Position numbers and translations under genes: made by a program. The notes under the pieces are model-generated. The model ran no database searches, was not told the origin of the DNA, and saw nothing but the letters and a program-made list of their open reading frames with translations. From Tuwongella immobilis (GTDB lineage Bacteria; Planctomycetota; Planctomycetia; Gemmatales; Gemmataceae), in NCBI RefSeq assembly GCF_901538355.1, contig NZ_LR593887.1, forward strand, positions 3,386,920 through 3,450,919: a stretch of DNA of 64,000 nucleotides, written 5' to 3'. Each line of letters starts with the position of its first letter. The stretch's first letter is position 1. Below, piece after piece: positions 1-8,936 of this stretch.

Positions 1-336
1 GGCGGCGATGCCACGGTCACGATTCTGCATAGTCGTAGCCGCGACTTGGTCGAGCAATTGCGACAGGCCGATATTCTGATCGCGGGCATCGGCGTGGCAC
101 ACTTTGTGCAGCCAGAAATGGTCAAGCCAGGTGCGGTGATCATTGATGTGGGCATTAACTCGCTCGAAGGTAAGATTGTCGGCGATGTTGCGCCGGGAGT
201 TGCCGAGATTGCCTCGGCGATGACCCCAGTTCCCGGCGGTGTTGGCCCGATGACGATCACCATGCTTCTGCAAAACACGCTGGAGGCCGCCCGCATCCAC
301 TCGGGATTGTCTCCACGCGAAACCTCGGTTCGGTGA
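1..336 (+). CDS. folD: Bifunctional methylenetetrahydrofolate dehydrogenase/cyclohydrolase, C-terminal part
   Basis: This is the C-terminal part of FolD, which interconverts methylene-, methenyl- and formyl-tetrahydrofolate in cytosolic one-carbon metabolism. The frame is open from base 1, so the start lies outside the window. Visible family signatures are the nucleotide-fold stretch [10 protein letters not shown] followed by [12 protein letters not shown], and the near-terminal signature [19 protein letters not shown]. The encoded end, about 111 residues, matches the last third of a normal FolD of about 290 residues. The AI-2E-family permease gene starts 22 nt downstream on the same strand, so the two may be co-transcribed. 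Confidence 0.95.
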   Translation, partial: GGDATVTILHSRSRDLVEQLRQADILIAGIGVAHFVQPEMVKPGAVIIDVGINSLEGKIVGDVAPGVAEIASAMTPVPGGVGPMTITMLLQNTLEAARIHSGLSPRETSVR

Positions 337-358
337 CGGCTCTACGGAGATCGACGGC

Positions 359-1582
359 GTGATCAACCTCAACCTATCCAAAGCCACGCGCATTGGTTTG
401 AATTTGGTGGCGGTGCTCGGAGCCATCGCTTTGCTCTACCTTGGGCGGTCGATCCTGGTTCCGTTGGTCTTCGCCGGACTCCTCGCCTCGATTCTGTGGC
501 CTGCTGCAACTTGGCTGAACCAGCGGTTCCGACTCCCCTGGTTCATCTCCTGCTTTTCGGTGATTTTTCTGCTCATTCTCGTCAGCGTGATTTTGTTCCT
601 CAGCTTCAGCGTCGCCATTCCGCAGATGGTGCAAGATGTCTCCATGCTCAATGATCCAATCCAGCAGCAGATCACATATACCCGCATTCGATCGTTCATT
701 CAGAACATTTTCCCATTTCCGATTAGCCCCGATATCCTCCCGGTGGATGCGACGCAGTCGAAGTTCTTCTTATCGGTCGCGGATGCGCTCAATCAAAAGA
801 ATGTCACACAGGCGTTGCTTGCCGTCACCTCGTATAGCATGACTTGGATTTGGCAAGGCGTGCTCGTGTTGTTCATTTTGCTGTTTTTGCTGCTGGAAGG
901 CAGCATGCTGGCGAAGCGCGTGCGCGGCATCTTCGGCACCAGTCTCGAGACGCAAAGCCAAGTCTCGCTTGCCTTTCAGGAAATCATCGGCTCGGTTCGG
1001 GCATACCTGCTGTGGCGGACGTTCATCAACATCATCCTCGGCGGACTGCTCGGACTGTGCTACCACCTGCTCGGACTGAAACACGCCTGGACTTGGGCCA
1101 TTCTGACGATGGTGCTCTCCTATGTTCCGTATATCGGAACCATTGTTGCCGGGATTCCGCCGATCATCGATGCGTTTTTTTCCGCCAGCCCCGTCACCGC
1201 GCTGGTGATTCTGCTGGGGTACACCGTCGTCGTCACCATCGAAGGCTACATTATTGTGCCGATGGTGATGGGTCGCAGTATGGATCTCAATGCAACCACG
1301 GTGATGCTCGCCTGTTTATTTTGGGATCTCATCTGGGGAACACCGGGATTGTTCCTGGCCATGCCGCTGATGTCGAGTCTGAAGGCGGTCTGCATGCAGG
1401 TGCCCGAATGGCGACCGTGGGGCAAATTGATGGGATCGCACGATTCGGAAGATGACGGATTGCAGCGTCGGATCGCTGAACTCGCCCGGCGATTGGAGAA
1501 AGAGCCACCCGACGCGACTCAGATCATGGATCAAAGTGAGGCCGGCGACGCTCGATCCAACTCGAATCATTTGCCGGGGTGA
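359..1582 (+). CDS. AI-2E family transporter (PerM/TqsA-like permease)
   Basis: This 407-residue integral membrane protein belongs to the AI-2E/PerM family, whose members export or exchange small molecules or ions; the substrate cannot be read from sequence. Hydrophobic segments lie near residues 12-30, 35-50, 60-90 and 160-180, with a cluster at about 215-330. The C-terminal block contains the family-like stretches TWAILTMVLSYVPYIGT and GYIIVPMVMGRSMDLN. The tail after about residue 345 is charged and probably cytosolic. Translation starts at GTG, with GGAGA 8 nt upstream. A strong hairpin terminator follows at 1640-1674. Confidence 0.88.
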   Translation: MINLNLSKATRIGLNLVAVLGAIALLYLGRSILVPLVFAGLLASILWPAATWLNQRFRLPWFISCFSVIFLLILVSVILFLSFSVAIPQMVQDVSMLNDPIQQQITYTRIRSFIQNIFPFPISPDILPVDATQSKFFLSVADALNQKNVTQALLAVTSYSMTWIWQGVLVLFILLFLLLEGSMLAKRVRGIFGTSLETQSQVSLAFQEIIGSVRAYLLWRTFINIILGGLLGLCYHLLGLKHAWTWAILTMVLSYVPYIGTIVAGIPPIIDAFFSASPVTALVILLGYTVVVTIEGYIIVPMVMGRSMDLNATTVMLACLFWDLIWGTPGLFLAMPLMSSLKAVCMQVPEWRPWGKLMGSHDSEDDGLQRRIAELARRLEKEPPDATQIMDQSEAGDARSNSNHLPG

Positions 1583-1639
1583 TGGCGATTCGCATTCGTC
1601 GAACTTCAAATGATCGGGATTGGATTCTGGAAACGCGAA

Positions 1640-1674
1640 GGCCCGTGGCCGGGGATTGCTCCCGATCACGGGCC
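1640..1674. terminator. Hairpin terminator after the AI-2E permease gene
   Basis: An 8-bp perfect stem, GGCCCGTG (1640-1647) with CACGGGCC (1667-1674), encloses a second CGGG/CCCG stem. It is followed by a moderately T-rich tract (AATTTCGTTT). It lies 58 nt after the permease stop codon and just outside the inverted-repeat element beginning at 1700. Before that element inserted, it could also have served the convergent TPR gene. Confidence 0.7.
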
Positions 1675-1694
1675 AATTTCGTTTCTGGTTCCGC

Positions 1695-1757
1695 GAGTTG
1701 CGGCTTTGCTCAGAATCCTCGATCTGCCCAAAAACGCCAGCACCTGCCCAAAAAATC
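1695..1757. repeat. Left end of the inverted-repeat element: target duplication, terminal and subterminal repeats
   Basis: GAGTT (1695-1699) is directly repeated at 3131-3135. GCGGCTTTGC (1700-1709) is the perfect inverted match of 3121-3130. CTGCCCAAAAAATC (1744-1757) is the perfect inverted match of 3062-3075, and a related CTGCCCAAAAA copy lies 20 bp outward at 1724-1734. The direct repeat can also be read as 12 bp (CCGCGAGTTGCG, 1691-1702 and 3127-3138), because the flank and the inverted repeat share bases. The exact boundary is therefore ambiguous by a few bases. Confidence 0.75.
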
Positions 1758-3130
1758 CTACTTCTTAATCGTTCATCCTTCGAGACAATTGGGCACGGGC
1801 GACGACAAGGAACTGAGATCGTCCCCCAGCGAGCTGACCAGCGTCTTCCCATAGGGAAGTCGCAAGTTGCTCCACTTTCTCTTGGAACAATCGTGCTCGC
1901 CGATCTTCTTCCTTCTCGGCGGCACCCAGCCCTGCGTGATGGTCACGCAGCGAGTTCAGGACATCGGGCGAGACGTTGTGGTGATCGCAGTAGTGCTTGA
2001 ACCACCAAGAGATGACTTTCCCGACATTCCCGATCTCCAGACTGAGCTTCCACATTTCGGTGAGGAACATCCACGTAAGGACTGCAAGTTTGCCGTGGAG
2101 TTGGGCGAGGCACTCCTCGAACTGCCGCTGCCGGTCAGCGTTCGGCTGGTGGGCGTACTGTGTGTAGAGGAACACGTCGATCAGCCGCTTCGTGGTGAAC
2201 GTGCAGGTGCCGAAACGCAGGAACGGCAAGGTGTGGGGAACCGAGTCCAGATGCCGCTGGTACTCTTTGGCCGTCCCCTCGACCCACTTGCTGTAGGGAT
2301 GGTCCCCGAGAGCCTTCACAAAAATTGGAACGACCTTTGCTAAGCTGGCCGGGTCGTGCGCTCCGGTCATGTAGAGTCGGCGGAAGATCATGACGAATGA
2401 GCGGATTTCCTCGTCGGAGACGGCGGTTTCGAGGGTGGGATCACCAGCCATGGACAGCAGGGGACTACCGGACGACTTCAGTGACCCGGGGCCGTCCTTC
2501 ATGAAAGCGGAGTTCTGCATCTCCCGCAGGTCTCGAACGAAGTAGCCCAACAGCCGAACCTCTTCTGGTGTCATCGAGATCTCGGCGAGCGGGATCGGCT
2601 TCGGCTCGGCGAGTATGAAGTCGATGTCGTGCTGCTTTGCGCCTCTCGGGATGACTCGGGCCGTAGGGCTTCCGGTCAAGATCTGGGCCATCTCGTTGTC
2701 GTTGATCTCCTTGCCTGAATCGTCCTCGAAATACTCGGACGGCCCGACGCCGCTGAACCGGTCCCAATCATTGAGGTCGCCGGGGCCTTCGAGCGTGCCC
2801 TCGGTGAAGAGGTGTTTGTACTTCAGGATCTCCCGTTCCGTCTTGGACGAATAGTTCTCGGCGACAAGTTCGACAGCGGCCCGAGTGGTCGGGTCGAGGG
2901 ACTTCGTGTTGAGGTACAGGTAGCGGTCCTTGAACTGCTTGTCGGCTCGGTCCAAGTATCGGATCTTCCAAAATAACATCATGGGTGTCTCCTTCCAGCG
3001 AGTGTTCTAAAGTAGTCTGACACCCACGATTTTTGACGGTTCGCTCGCACTTCCCGATCGAGATTTTTTGGGCAGAAGTGCCACTTGCGCAGAAACTTGC
3101 CCAAGAACTGGGGTTTTCAGGCAAAGCCGC
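1700..3130. mobile_element. Putative 1.43-kb mobile element with terminal inverted repeats and one cargo gene
   Basis: Perfect 10-bp terminal inverted repeats (GCGGCTTTGC) are bounded by a 5-bp direct repeat (GAGTT), with 14-bp perfect subterminal inverted repeats further in. The only gene inside is the 405-residue protein at 1765-2982. The right boundary falls 8 nt from the stop codon of the TPR gene, which is left intact. I recognise no transposase, so the element is either non-autonomous or mobilised by the unknown protein. Removing it would recreate GGTTCCGCGAGTTGCGTCAG across the junction. The repeats are seen directly; mobility is inferred. Confidence 0.65.
1765..2982 (-). CDS. Unknown protein carried by the inverted-repeat element
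   Basis: I do not recognise this 405-residue protein. It looks soluble, with no signal peptide or membrane segment. It has a charged N-terminal third rich in K, D and Y, and a central stretch (residues about 195-335) that looks helical and contains many aromatic and His residues. Translation starts at a double ATG with GGAAGGAG 6 nt upstream. The gene fills nearly the whole space between the subterminal inverted repeats. Its codon usage leans more to GAG, GTC, ATC and AAC than the flanking genes, which favour GAA and mixed third bases; this was judged by eye and suggests separate ancestry. It could be cargo or an unfamiliar recombinase, but I could not identify a catalytic triad. Confidence 0.8.
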   Translation of the reverse strand: MMLFWKIRYLDRADKQFKDRYLYLNTKSLDPTTRAAVELVAENYSSKTEREILKYKHLFTEGTLEGPGDLNDWDRFSGVGPSEYFEDDSGKEINDNEMAQILTGSPTARVIPRGAKQHDIDFILAEPKPIPLAEISMTPEEVRLLGYFVRDLREMQNSAFMKDGPGSLKSSGSPLLSMAGDPTLETAVSDEEIRSFVMIFRRLYMTGAHDPASLAKVVPIFVKALGDHPYSKWVEGTAKEYQRHLDSVPHTLPFLRFGTCTFTTKRLIDVFLYTQYAHQPNADRQRQFEECLAQLHGKLAVLTWMFLTEMWKLSLEIGNVGKVISWWFKHYCDHHNVSPDVLNSLRDHHAGLGAAEKEEDRRARLFQEKVEQLATSLWEDAGQLAGGRSQFLVVARAQLSRRMND

Positions 3131-3135
3131 GAGTT
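3062..3135. repeat. Right end of the inverted-repeat element
   Basis: GATTTTTTGGGCAG (3062-3075) is the inverted copy of the left subterminal repeat. GCAAAGCCGC (3121-3130) is the inverted copy of the left terminal repeat. GAGTT (3131-3135) duplicates the base string next to the left end. A related CTTGCCCAAG lies at 3096-3105 between the two repeat levels. The layout of multiple short sites at each end resembles transposase-binding arrays, but no family is assigned. Confidence 0.75.
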
Positions 3136-3138
3136 GCG

Positions 3139-5571
3139 TCAGCGATTTTGCATCTCGGATTCCAGCCGATAAATCGCCGCTCGGGCTTCGGGCACCAACG
3201 GATGCTTGTCATACGCAGTCACTTGTTCGTAACAGCGTTTGGCATTCTTGAGATCGCCATGGGCTTCATAGGCCCGTCCCAGATGGTACAGGGTGTCGGC
3301 TCCGCTCTTGGGCGAACGTCGGAAATCATTGAACGCGGCAATCGCCAACTCGGGCAGATTCAGCTCGTCCAGATAGATTCGCCCCAAATTTTGACAGGCC
3401 CAGAACCAAGCCTCTTCTTCTTCACCCCCGCCCGGAGCCGACTCGCGGACATCTTCCAGAAGTTGCAGTGCGGTATCCCGATTCCCCTTGCGAAGGGCCG
3501 TCCGTGCAACCAGCACCATCACCGTATTCTGTTTCGGTTTCATGATTTGCGCCAATTCGGCAAGATGCGTCGCCCAATCGAGCACATCCAGATCCGCTTG
3601 GCGATGATCGAGCAGTTGTTTGGCCTTGCGAATGCAATAATCCACGTCAAAGTATTTATCGACTTCCTTTTTGACCGATTCCAGTTGCTGCGGGGTTAAC
3701 GAATAGTAGTAGCGATCTTTCCGTTCCAGAAGATCCGCATCTTTCTTGGAATACAGCAGCCCCGTTTCGACCATTTTGATCGCGTTCATGACATCGCCCT
3801 GTTTTTCGTACAACTCCGCGAGTGAGCGGTAGGTGTCGATCCCGCTCTTTTCGCAGAACGAATACAGGTGGTAATTCTTGATCGCATCGGCAAGATCGCC
3901 CCGCAGCACTGCCTCATCAGCTAGTCGTTTCACCGTCTGGAAGTAGACTTGCTTTTGATCGGCACCCAGGTTACCGATGCCCAACTTTTGACCGATTTCG
4001 ACGATCGATTGCAAGGCTTGCGATGCGGCGGACTTGTCACCCCGCAACTCGAATGCGTTCGCCAATTGCAGAAACAATAACGGCGCTTGGAACGGTAATC
4101 CCCGAGCGGCGATGCGAAGAAACGCCGCCCCGCGCAGCCACTTCGTCGGATCTTGCAGCAGCGACATGCCGAGTTGTTCGATGTATTGGTGATTGAAATC
4201 TTCGGGCGGACGTTCCTTGGCCACCGCGAGATACGCTTCCTCGGGAAGATCGGCGTACAATCGCTCTTTCAACTCGGTGAGCGATTCATCGGCAGGGCCG
4301 TTGGCGAGTCGGCGTTCGACGGCGGCGATCGCTTCCATGCGTCGGCCCGGGAGTTCGAGTTGCGGTTCGCCCACCCGTTGCCGTAAGCCGGGATGCCATT
4401 GCAATGCCAGTTGCCACGCGCTCAACAAAATGCGATTGCGCGAGCGATCTTTGACATCCCATTCCGTTGGATCCAACACCACGGCCAGCATTTCCGCAGC
4501 GGAGTCGAGTTCCTTGGCATGCGTGGCCGCCAGTGCGCGGTAATAGAGAATTTCCGCACGCATGCTGGGACGTTGCGTTTCGACCAGCAGAATCAACCGC
4601 CGGGCTTCGTCGAGTTGATCCTTCGTTGGGGCCATCGCACCCATCAACAATGTGGATGCCCGCTCCATACACATCGGCAGATCCAGCGATTGCAACAACT
4701 CGGGATCGCGTCCGACTTGATCGAGGTCCAGTGTGCGATGCAGATGCCACAGCCCCTCGCGTGCCGAGGAATTTTTCGAATCGAGTTGGAGTGCGCGGCG
4801 GAAGGATCGCATGGCCGCGGGAATTTTCCCGATCTTGACGTAACTATACCCCCGGAGCGTATGCTTGAAGACGCGTAATCCCGGCAGTACCCGTGTCGCA
4901 TAGACGAAATACAGAATAATCGGCGTGAGTAATGCCAACTTCCCGATCGAATCGGGGACGCCAATCAGGTAGATGGCCAATCCCAATGTCGCGCTGAGCA
5001 GGCCAATTTCGACTTCCGATTCTTCTGTTGTGCCCGAAAAACTGAGCAAATAGAAGAATGGCAACCCCAACAAGATGGTCATTCCCAGCATTCGGGTATC
5101 GCCGACCAACAGTTCGGATTGGTGAATCCAATAGCCCACGCCGGCAATCGCGCCGCTGGCGATGATGAGAATGAGCAGTGCGCGCTGTAGTCCGTCCCGA
5201 ATCTGACGAACTTGCCCCAAAATGATGCCCAGCGCCGCACCGCCCGCCATGCAGGTGACCAGCAATTGCGAATCGGAATCCGGTGGTCGAATCGAGAATG
5301 CACCGCCGAGCGCTCCGAAGAGAATGCCCGCGTAGATGAGCATGGGATATTCCAGCATGAGAAACAGAACCGCAGCCGGCCCCATTTTCAGCATGCCAGT
5401 CGAGCGACGCAGTTGGTCCATCCCGGCCAGGACAATGGCCGCCCCGAGTCCGCCGCCCAGCCAGATCCCCACTTGACTCAGGGTTGCCCATTCGGGTCGC
5501 TGCAAGGCAATCCAGAGGAGCACTCCCAGGAAGATTCCTTTGAGCATATATTCGGTGCGTAGGTAGCTCAT
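3139..5571 (-). CDS. Large membrane protein with C-terminal tetratricopeptide repeats
   Basis: This 810-residue protein has an N-terminal membrane region: about seven hydrophobic segments between residues 10 and 225. From about residue 240 a long helical region follows, containing TPR-like units, for example AAMRSFRRALQLDSKNSSAREGL and, near the C-terminus, TLYHLGRAYEAHGDLKNAKR. TPR domains mediate protein-protein contacts, so a scaffold or assembly role at the membrane is likely, but its partner is unknown. The stop codon lies 3 nt before the duplicated GAGTT of the mobile element, so the coding sequence is complete. The divergent FGE-domain gene shares its upstream region. Confidence 0.8.
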   Translation of the reverse strand: MSYLRTEYMLKGIFLGVLLWIALQRPEWATLSQVGIWLGGGLGAAIVLAGMDQLRRSTGMLKMGPAAVLFLMLEYPMLIYAGILFGALGGAFSIRPPDSDSQLLVTCMAGGAALGIILGQVRQIRDGLQRALLILIIASGAIAGVGYWIHQSELLVGDTRMLGMTILLGLPFFYLLSFSGTTEESEVEIGLLSATLGLAIYLIGVPDSIGKLALLTPIILYFVYATRVLPGLRVFKHTLRGYSYVKIGKIPAAMRSFRRALQLDSKNSSAREGLWHLHRTLDLDQVGRDPELLQSLDLPMCMERASTLLMGAMAPTKDQLDEARRLILLVETQRPSMRAEILYYRALAATHAKELDSAAEMLAVVLDPTEWDVKDRSRNRILLSAWQLALQWHPGLRQRVGEPQLELPGRRMEAIAAVERRLANGPADESLTELKERLYADLPEEAYLAVAKERPPEDFNHQYIEQLGMSLLQDPTKWLRGAAFLRIAARGLPFQAPLLFLQLANAFELRGDKSAASQALQSIVEIGQKLGIGNLGADQKQVYFQTVKRLADEAVLRGDLADAIKNYHLYSFCEKSGIDTYRSLAELYEKQGDVMNAIKMVETGLLYSKKDADLLERKDRYYYSLTPQQLESVKKEVDKYFDVDYCIRKAKQLLDHRQADLDVLDWATHLAELAQIMKPKQNTVMVLVARTALRKGNRDTALQLLEDVRESAPGGGEEEEAWFWACQNLGRIYLDELNLPELAIAAFNDFRRSPKSGADTLYHLGRAYEAHGDLKNAKRCYEQVTAYDKHPLVPEARAAIYRLESEMQNR

Positions 5572-5701
5572 AGCGGGTCATCCGATCAGGAATTCATGCA
5601 ATTGCCATTCGACTCTGATATACTGGAATCGACAAGTTCAGGTAAGTGACTTGCGGCTCCGGGATCCTCCCGGCGGGGCGGACTCCTTGAGGATTGCTGG
5701 C

Positions 5702-7138
5702 ATGCTCGAACCGTTGCTGAAATCCATTCAGGCTTCGCCCAGCTCGTTGGACAATCGGCTGGTGCTGGCCGATTGGTTGGAGGAGCATGACGATCCGCGT
5801 GCCACTTGGTTTCGGGCATCCTGCGAATTATCGATCTGGCGCGAAAATCCATTGGAATCGGCTCCGATTCGTCAATTGGAAGCCCAATCTTGGCGGCAGC
5901 TTCGCGCGGGCTGGTTGCAATCGCTCACCCATTCTACCCGATTTCTTCGAGGGAGAAGCGGACTTCTCGAAGTCTGGGCAAATCAGCAGGCACTTCGCGG
6001 AATTTTCAGTCAGCCCGATCTCGCACCGTGGATCGCCTCGTTGCGGATTTTCGGGGCTTTTGAGCTGATTCTCGAGGAACTCACCCCCCCGCTCACCCAT
6101 TCATTGCACACGTTGGATCTGCGCAATTTGGCCATCGGCCCCGTCGAATTCGAGGAACTCTGTCAACGAATCGATTCCCTCGGCGAGGATTGGCAGATTC
6201 GCGGACTGGACCTCCGCGGAAGTCTGCTCGATTCCGCCGCGTGGAGTGTGATCCAATCGCATCGATTCGCCGAAAGCATGCAATGGATTCGCTTCGATGA
6301 CGGAGTCTGCCCCATCTACCGTGCCGATTCCTCCAAATCGGCACCGACGAATCGCTCCCGTACACTTCCGGAATGGATGCAAGGCTATCTGCCAAGTCCC
6401 AACTCCTATTCCGGCAAGGAGTTAGTCAACAGTCTGGGAATGCGATTTGTCCGCGTTCCCGCAGGCCGATTTGTCATGGGATCGCCCATCGTGGAGCGAA
6501 ATCACGAGCAAGACGAACATCTGCACCCGGTGCATCTGACCCGGTCGTTTTACATTGGCGAAACTGCCGTCACGCAGCACGTCTATCAGACCGTCATGCG
6601 CGATAATCCATCGCGATTCTTGGAGACGCTGAATAGTGGCTGTCGGCCGGTGGATTGCGTCAGTTGGTTCGATGCCGAACGATTCTGCGAGGAACTTTCG
6701 GCACTTCCCGACGAGAAATCCGCCGGTCGCCGCTATCGATTGCCCACCGAGGCGGAATGGGAATACGCTTGCCGAGCAGGTACCACCACACCATTCGCGT
6801 TTGGGGAGCAATTATCCCCCGCATTGGCCAACTATGGGTCAATGATTGGATCGACAACGCCCGTGGGCATCTATCCGGGCAATGATTTCGGCGTGTATGA
6901 TATGCACGGCGGCATTCGAGAATGGTGTGCCGATCGTTATGCTGCCAATTATTACCTGGAATCGCCGCTGGAGAATCCGCCCGGTCCCGAATCCGGACGC
7001 GATCGCGTGCTGCGCGGCGGCAGTTGGGAGGTTGCCGAAGATCATTGCCGATCCGCGTATCGACTCTATTACATGGTCGATTCGCATCTATCCGGCATTG
7101 GCTTTCGGGTCGTCTGCGAGACCGTCAACCCCTCTTGA
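5702..7138 (+). CDS. TIGR02996-domain protein fused to a formylglycine-generating-enzyme (SUMF1-type) domain
   Basis: The N-terminus matches the planctomycete TIGR02996 repeat-companion domain (LDNRLVLADWLEEHDDPRATW). The middle, residues about 100-230, resembles leucine-rich-repeat-like beta/helix segments. The C-terminal half (about 238-473) is an FGE-sulfatase domain, with NSLGMRFVRVPAG, TEAEWEYACRAGT, the RGGSW signature and a terminal GFR. In planctomycetes such domains are often used as sugar-, ligand- or protein-binding folds rather than as true sulfatase-activating enzymes. I did not find the paired active-site cysteines of genuine FGE. I chose the ATG at 5702 because TIGR02996 proteins begin MLE-x-LL and GAGG lies upstream; an upstream TTG would add 17 residues. 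Confidence 0.85.
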   Translation: MLEPLLKSIQASPSSLDNRLVLADWLEEHDDPRATWFRASCELSIWRENPLESAPIRQLEAQSWRQLRAGWLQSLTHSTRFLRGRSGLLEVWANQQALRGIFSQPDLAPWIASLRIFGAFELILEELTPPLTHSLHTLDLRNLAIGPVEFEELCQRIDSLGEDWQIRGLDLRGSLLDSAAWSVIQSHRFAESMQWIRFDDGVCPIYRADSSKSAPTNRSRTLPEWMQGYLPSPNSYSGKELVNSLGMRFVRVPAGRFVMGSPIVERNHEQDEHLHPVHLTRSFYIGETAVTQHVYQTVMRDNPSRFLETLNSGCRPVDCVSWFDAERFCEELSALPDEKSAGRRYRLPTEAEWEYACRAGTTTPFAFGEQLSPALANYGSMIGSTTPVGIYPGNDFGVYDMHGGIREWCADRYAANYYLESPLENPPGPESGRDRVLRGGSWEVAEDHCRSAYRLYYMVDSHLSGIGFRVVCETVNPS

Positions 7139-7204
7139 CCGCGAAACGACTTTCCGTCTACCATCCTGCGCGAAGAAAACCGAATCGCTTCTGCGAGGTG
7201 ACGC

Positions 7205-8845
7205 ATGGATGCCCCCGAATCAACCCGCACACCGACCCCATCTCGCTGGCATATTCCCACATTGCTGGTCATTGCACTGCTGGTTCACGGCTGGATCATC
7301 GCCAATACCGAAGTTGCGGCCCGCGATAGCATTGGGTTCATTCGCTATGCCATGCAGTTCGATCAGCCGCCGCCCGACCCGGCTGATCCCAATCGTCAGT
7401 TGACTCGACTGGAGATTATCCGGCGTGCCGAGCATCCGCCCGGCTATCCGCTGATGGTGTGGCTGATGTCGATTCCCGTGCGGGCGATTGCTGGTGGGCC
7501 GACGCCGGAGAATATGGTGCTGGCCACCCAATTAGTCTCCGCATTGGCGGGCATTCTGCTGATTCTGCCGATGTATCGGCTAGTTCAACGGATGTTCGAT
7601 TCCACGGCTGCATTCCGTGCGGTGGCCATTTTTCAGTGCCTCCCGGTGCCTGCCGAAATCACCAGCGATGGACTCTCCGATGGTCTTTATCTGCTCGCGG
7701 TGGTGAGCGCACTTGCATTCGCCGCGGGATCATTTCGGGAACAATCTTCGGCTCCACTTCTGGGGGCGGGCATCTGCACCGGCTTGGCGTATCTGGTCCG
7801 CCCGGAAGGCGTTCTGCTGATGGCAGCCATTGGCGGAATGCTCATCGCGGCGGTCTTTTTGCGACAAATCACCTGGAAACTGTGGATTCGCCGCATGGTG
7901 CTCTTGGGCATCGGGGCCGCCTCGATCGCCCTGCCCTACATCGCACTCATCGGAAAACTCACCAACAAAGCCACTGGCTCGGTGCTGGTCCGCACCCTGC
8001 AAGGCGAAGATGCCCGACCAACTTGGCACATGGATACACCCACATCGTTCCGCGATACGATCACCAAACAACCAATTGCCGCCTGGTGGACGCAAGGCTT
8101 CGACAATTCCGAAGGGCGAATCCTGTGGGCTGTGCAAGTGCTGATCGGCGAAACGTCGAAATCCGCGCATTACGTTCCATTCGCGCTCGGAGTCATTGGC
8201 ATCGTCGTGCTGTTGCCTCGCTGGCGACGCGATCCGGTGATGCTGATGCCGCTGATTCTCGGTGGATTGAACGCTGCCCTCCTGATTTTCATGGGCAGTC
8301 GCATCGGCTACATCTCCGAGCGGCATACGCTGTGGCTGGCAACTCTGATGGTGATCTTTGCGGCGGGCTATCTGCCGACGTTTGCGCAATGGCTGACGCG
8401 CTGGCCGACCTCGCCGCGCTCGTTCACCGCCATGGGATACGCCCAAACACTCACGATTCTGATTCTGATCAGTGGAATTCCGGGCTGGATTAAGCCGCTG
8501 CACGCCAATCGCAAGGCGCACCATATCGCCGGTCACTGGTTGGCTGCGAATACTGATCCGCACTCGGAGCGCATTTTCGATCCGTTCTGTTGGGCAGATT
8601 ATTACGCCGGTCGTGTGTTTCAAGAAGGGTGGATTCGCCTGGATGATTCCACGCCGCTTTATGTGATCGTCGAGCCGAAGAATCTCACGCCGCATTCCCG
8701 ACTGCCGGCACTGGATCAGGCGAAAGATATGATCCGCTCGGGGAAGCCCGTATTCCATTGGCCGGAAAATGTCCCGTTGGAACAATCGCGGGTCGCCATT
8801 TATCGCGTCGTTCCCGTGCAACGTCCGGGCACCGCATCCCGGTAA
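7205..8845 (+). CDS. Polytopic glycosyltransferase, GT39/ArnT-like
   Basis: This 546-residue membrane protein has an N-terminal hydrophobic anchor and about ten further membrane segments. It resembles the dolichyl/polyprenyl-phosphate-sugar mannosyltransferase superfamily (PMT_2, ArnT). An acidic residue in the first external loop (AARDSIGF) and the following RRAEHPPGYPLMVWL motif match the catalytic-loop layout of that family, which moves sugars from a lipid carrier to proteins or envelope glycans on the outer face of the membrane. The acceptor is unknown. GAGGTG precedes the ATG. A 14-bp hairpin terminator follows, facing the convergent GT4 gene. Confidence 0.82.
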   Translation: MDAPESTRTPTPSRWHIPTLLVIALLVHGWIIANTEVAARDSIGFIRYAMQFDQPPPDPADPNRQLTRLEIIRRAEHPPGYPLMVWLMSIPVRAIAGGPTPENMVLATQLVSALAGILLILPMYRLVQRMFDSTAAFRAVAIFQCLPVPAEITSDGLSDGLYLLAVVSALAFAAGSFREQSSAPLLGAGICTGLAYLVRPEGVLLMAAIGGMLIAAVFLRQITWKLWIRRMVLLGIGAASIALPYIALIGKLTNKATGSVLVRTLQGEDARPTWHMDTPTSFRDTITKQPIAAWWTQGFDNSEGRILWAVQVLIGETSKSAHYVPFALGVIGIVVLLPRWRRDPVMLMPLILGGLNAALLIFMGSRIGYISERHTLWLATLMVIFAAGYLPTFAQWLTRWPTSPRSFTAMGYAQTLTILILISGIPGWIKPLHANRKAHHIAGHWLAANTDPHSERIFDPFCWADYYAGRVFQEGWIRLDDSTPLYVIVEPKNLTPHSRLPALDQAKDMIRSGKPVFHWPENVPLEQSRVAIYRVVPVQRPGTASR

Positions 8846-8871
8846 TCTCGTCCGCAACATGCATCAACATC

Positions 8872-8904
8872 AACACCCCCGAGAAGGAGATTCTCGGGGG
8901 TGTT
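8872..8904. terminator. Bidirectional terminator between convergent glycosyltransferase genes
   Basis: A 14-bp perfect stem (AACACCCCCGAGAA at 8872-8885 with TTCTCGGGGGTGTT at 8891-8904) closes a GGAGA loop. It is followed by CGATTTTC on the plus strand and preceded by an A-rich stretch that reads as T-containing on the minus strand. It is placed to stop transcripts from both 7205-8845 and 8937-10028. Confidence 0.85.
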
Positions 8905-8936
8905 CGATTTTCAGGATTCGCGAATCGCACGGGCGA

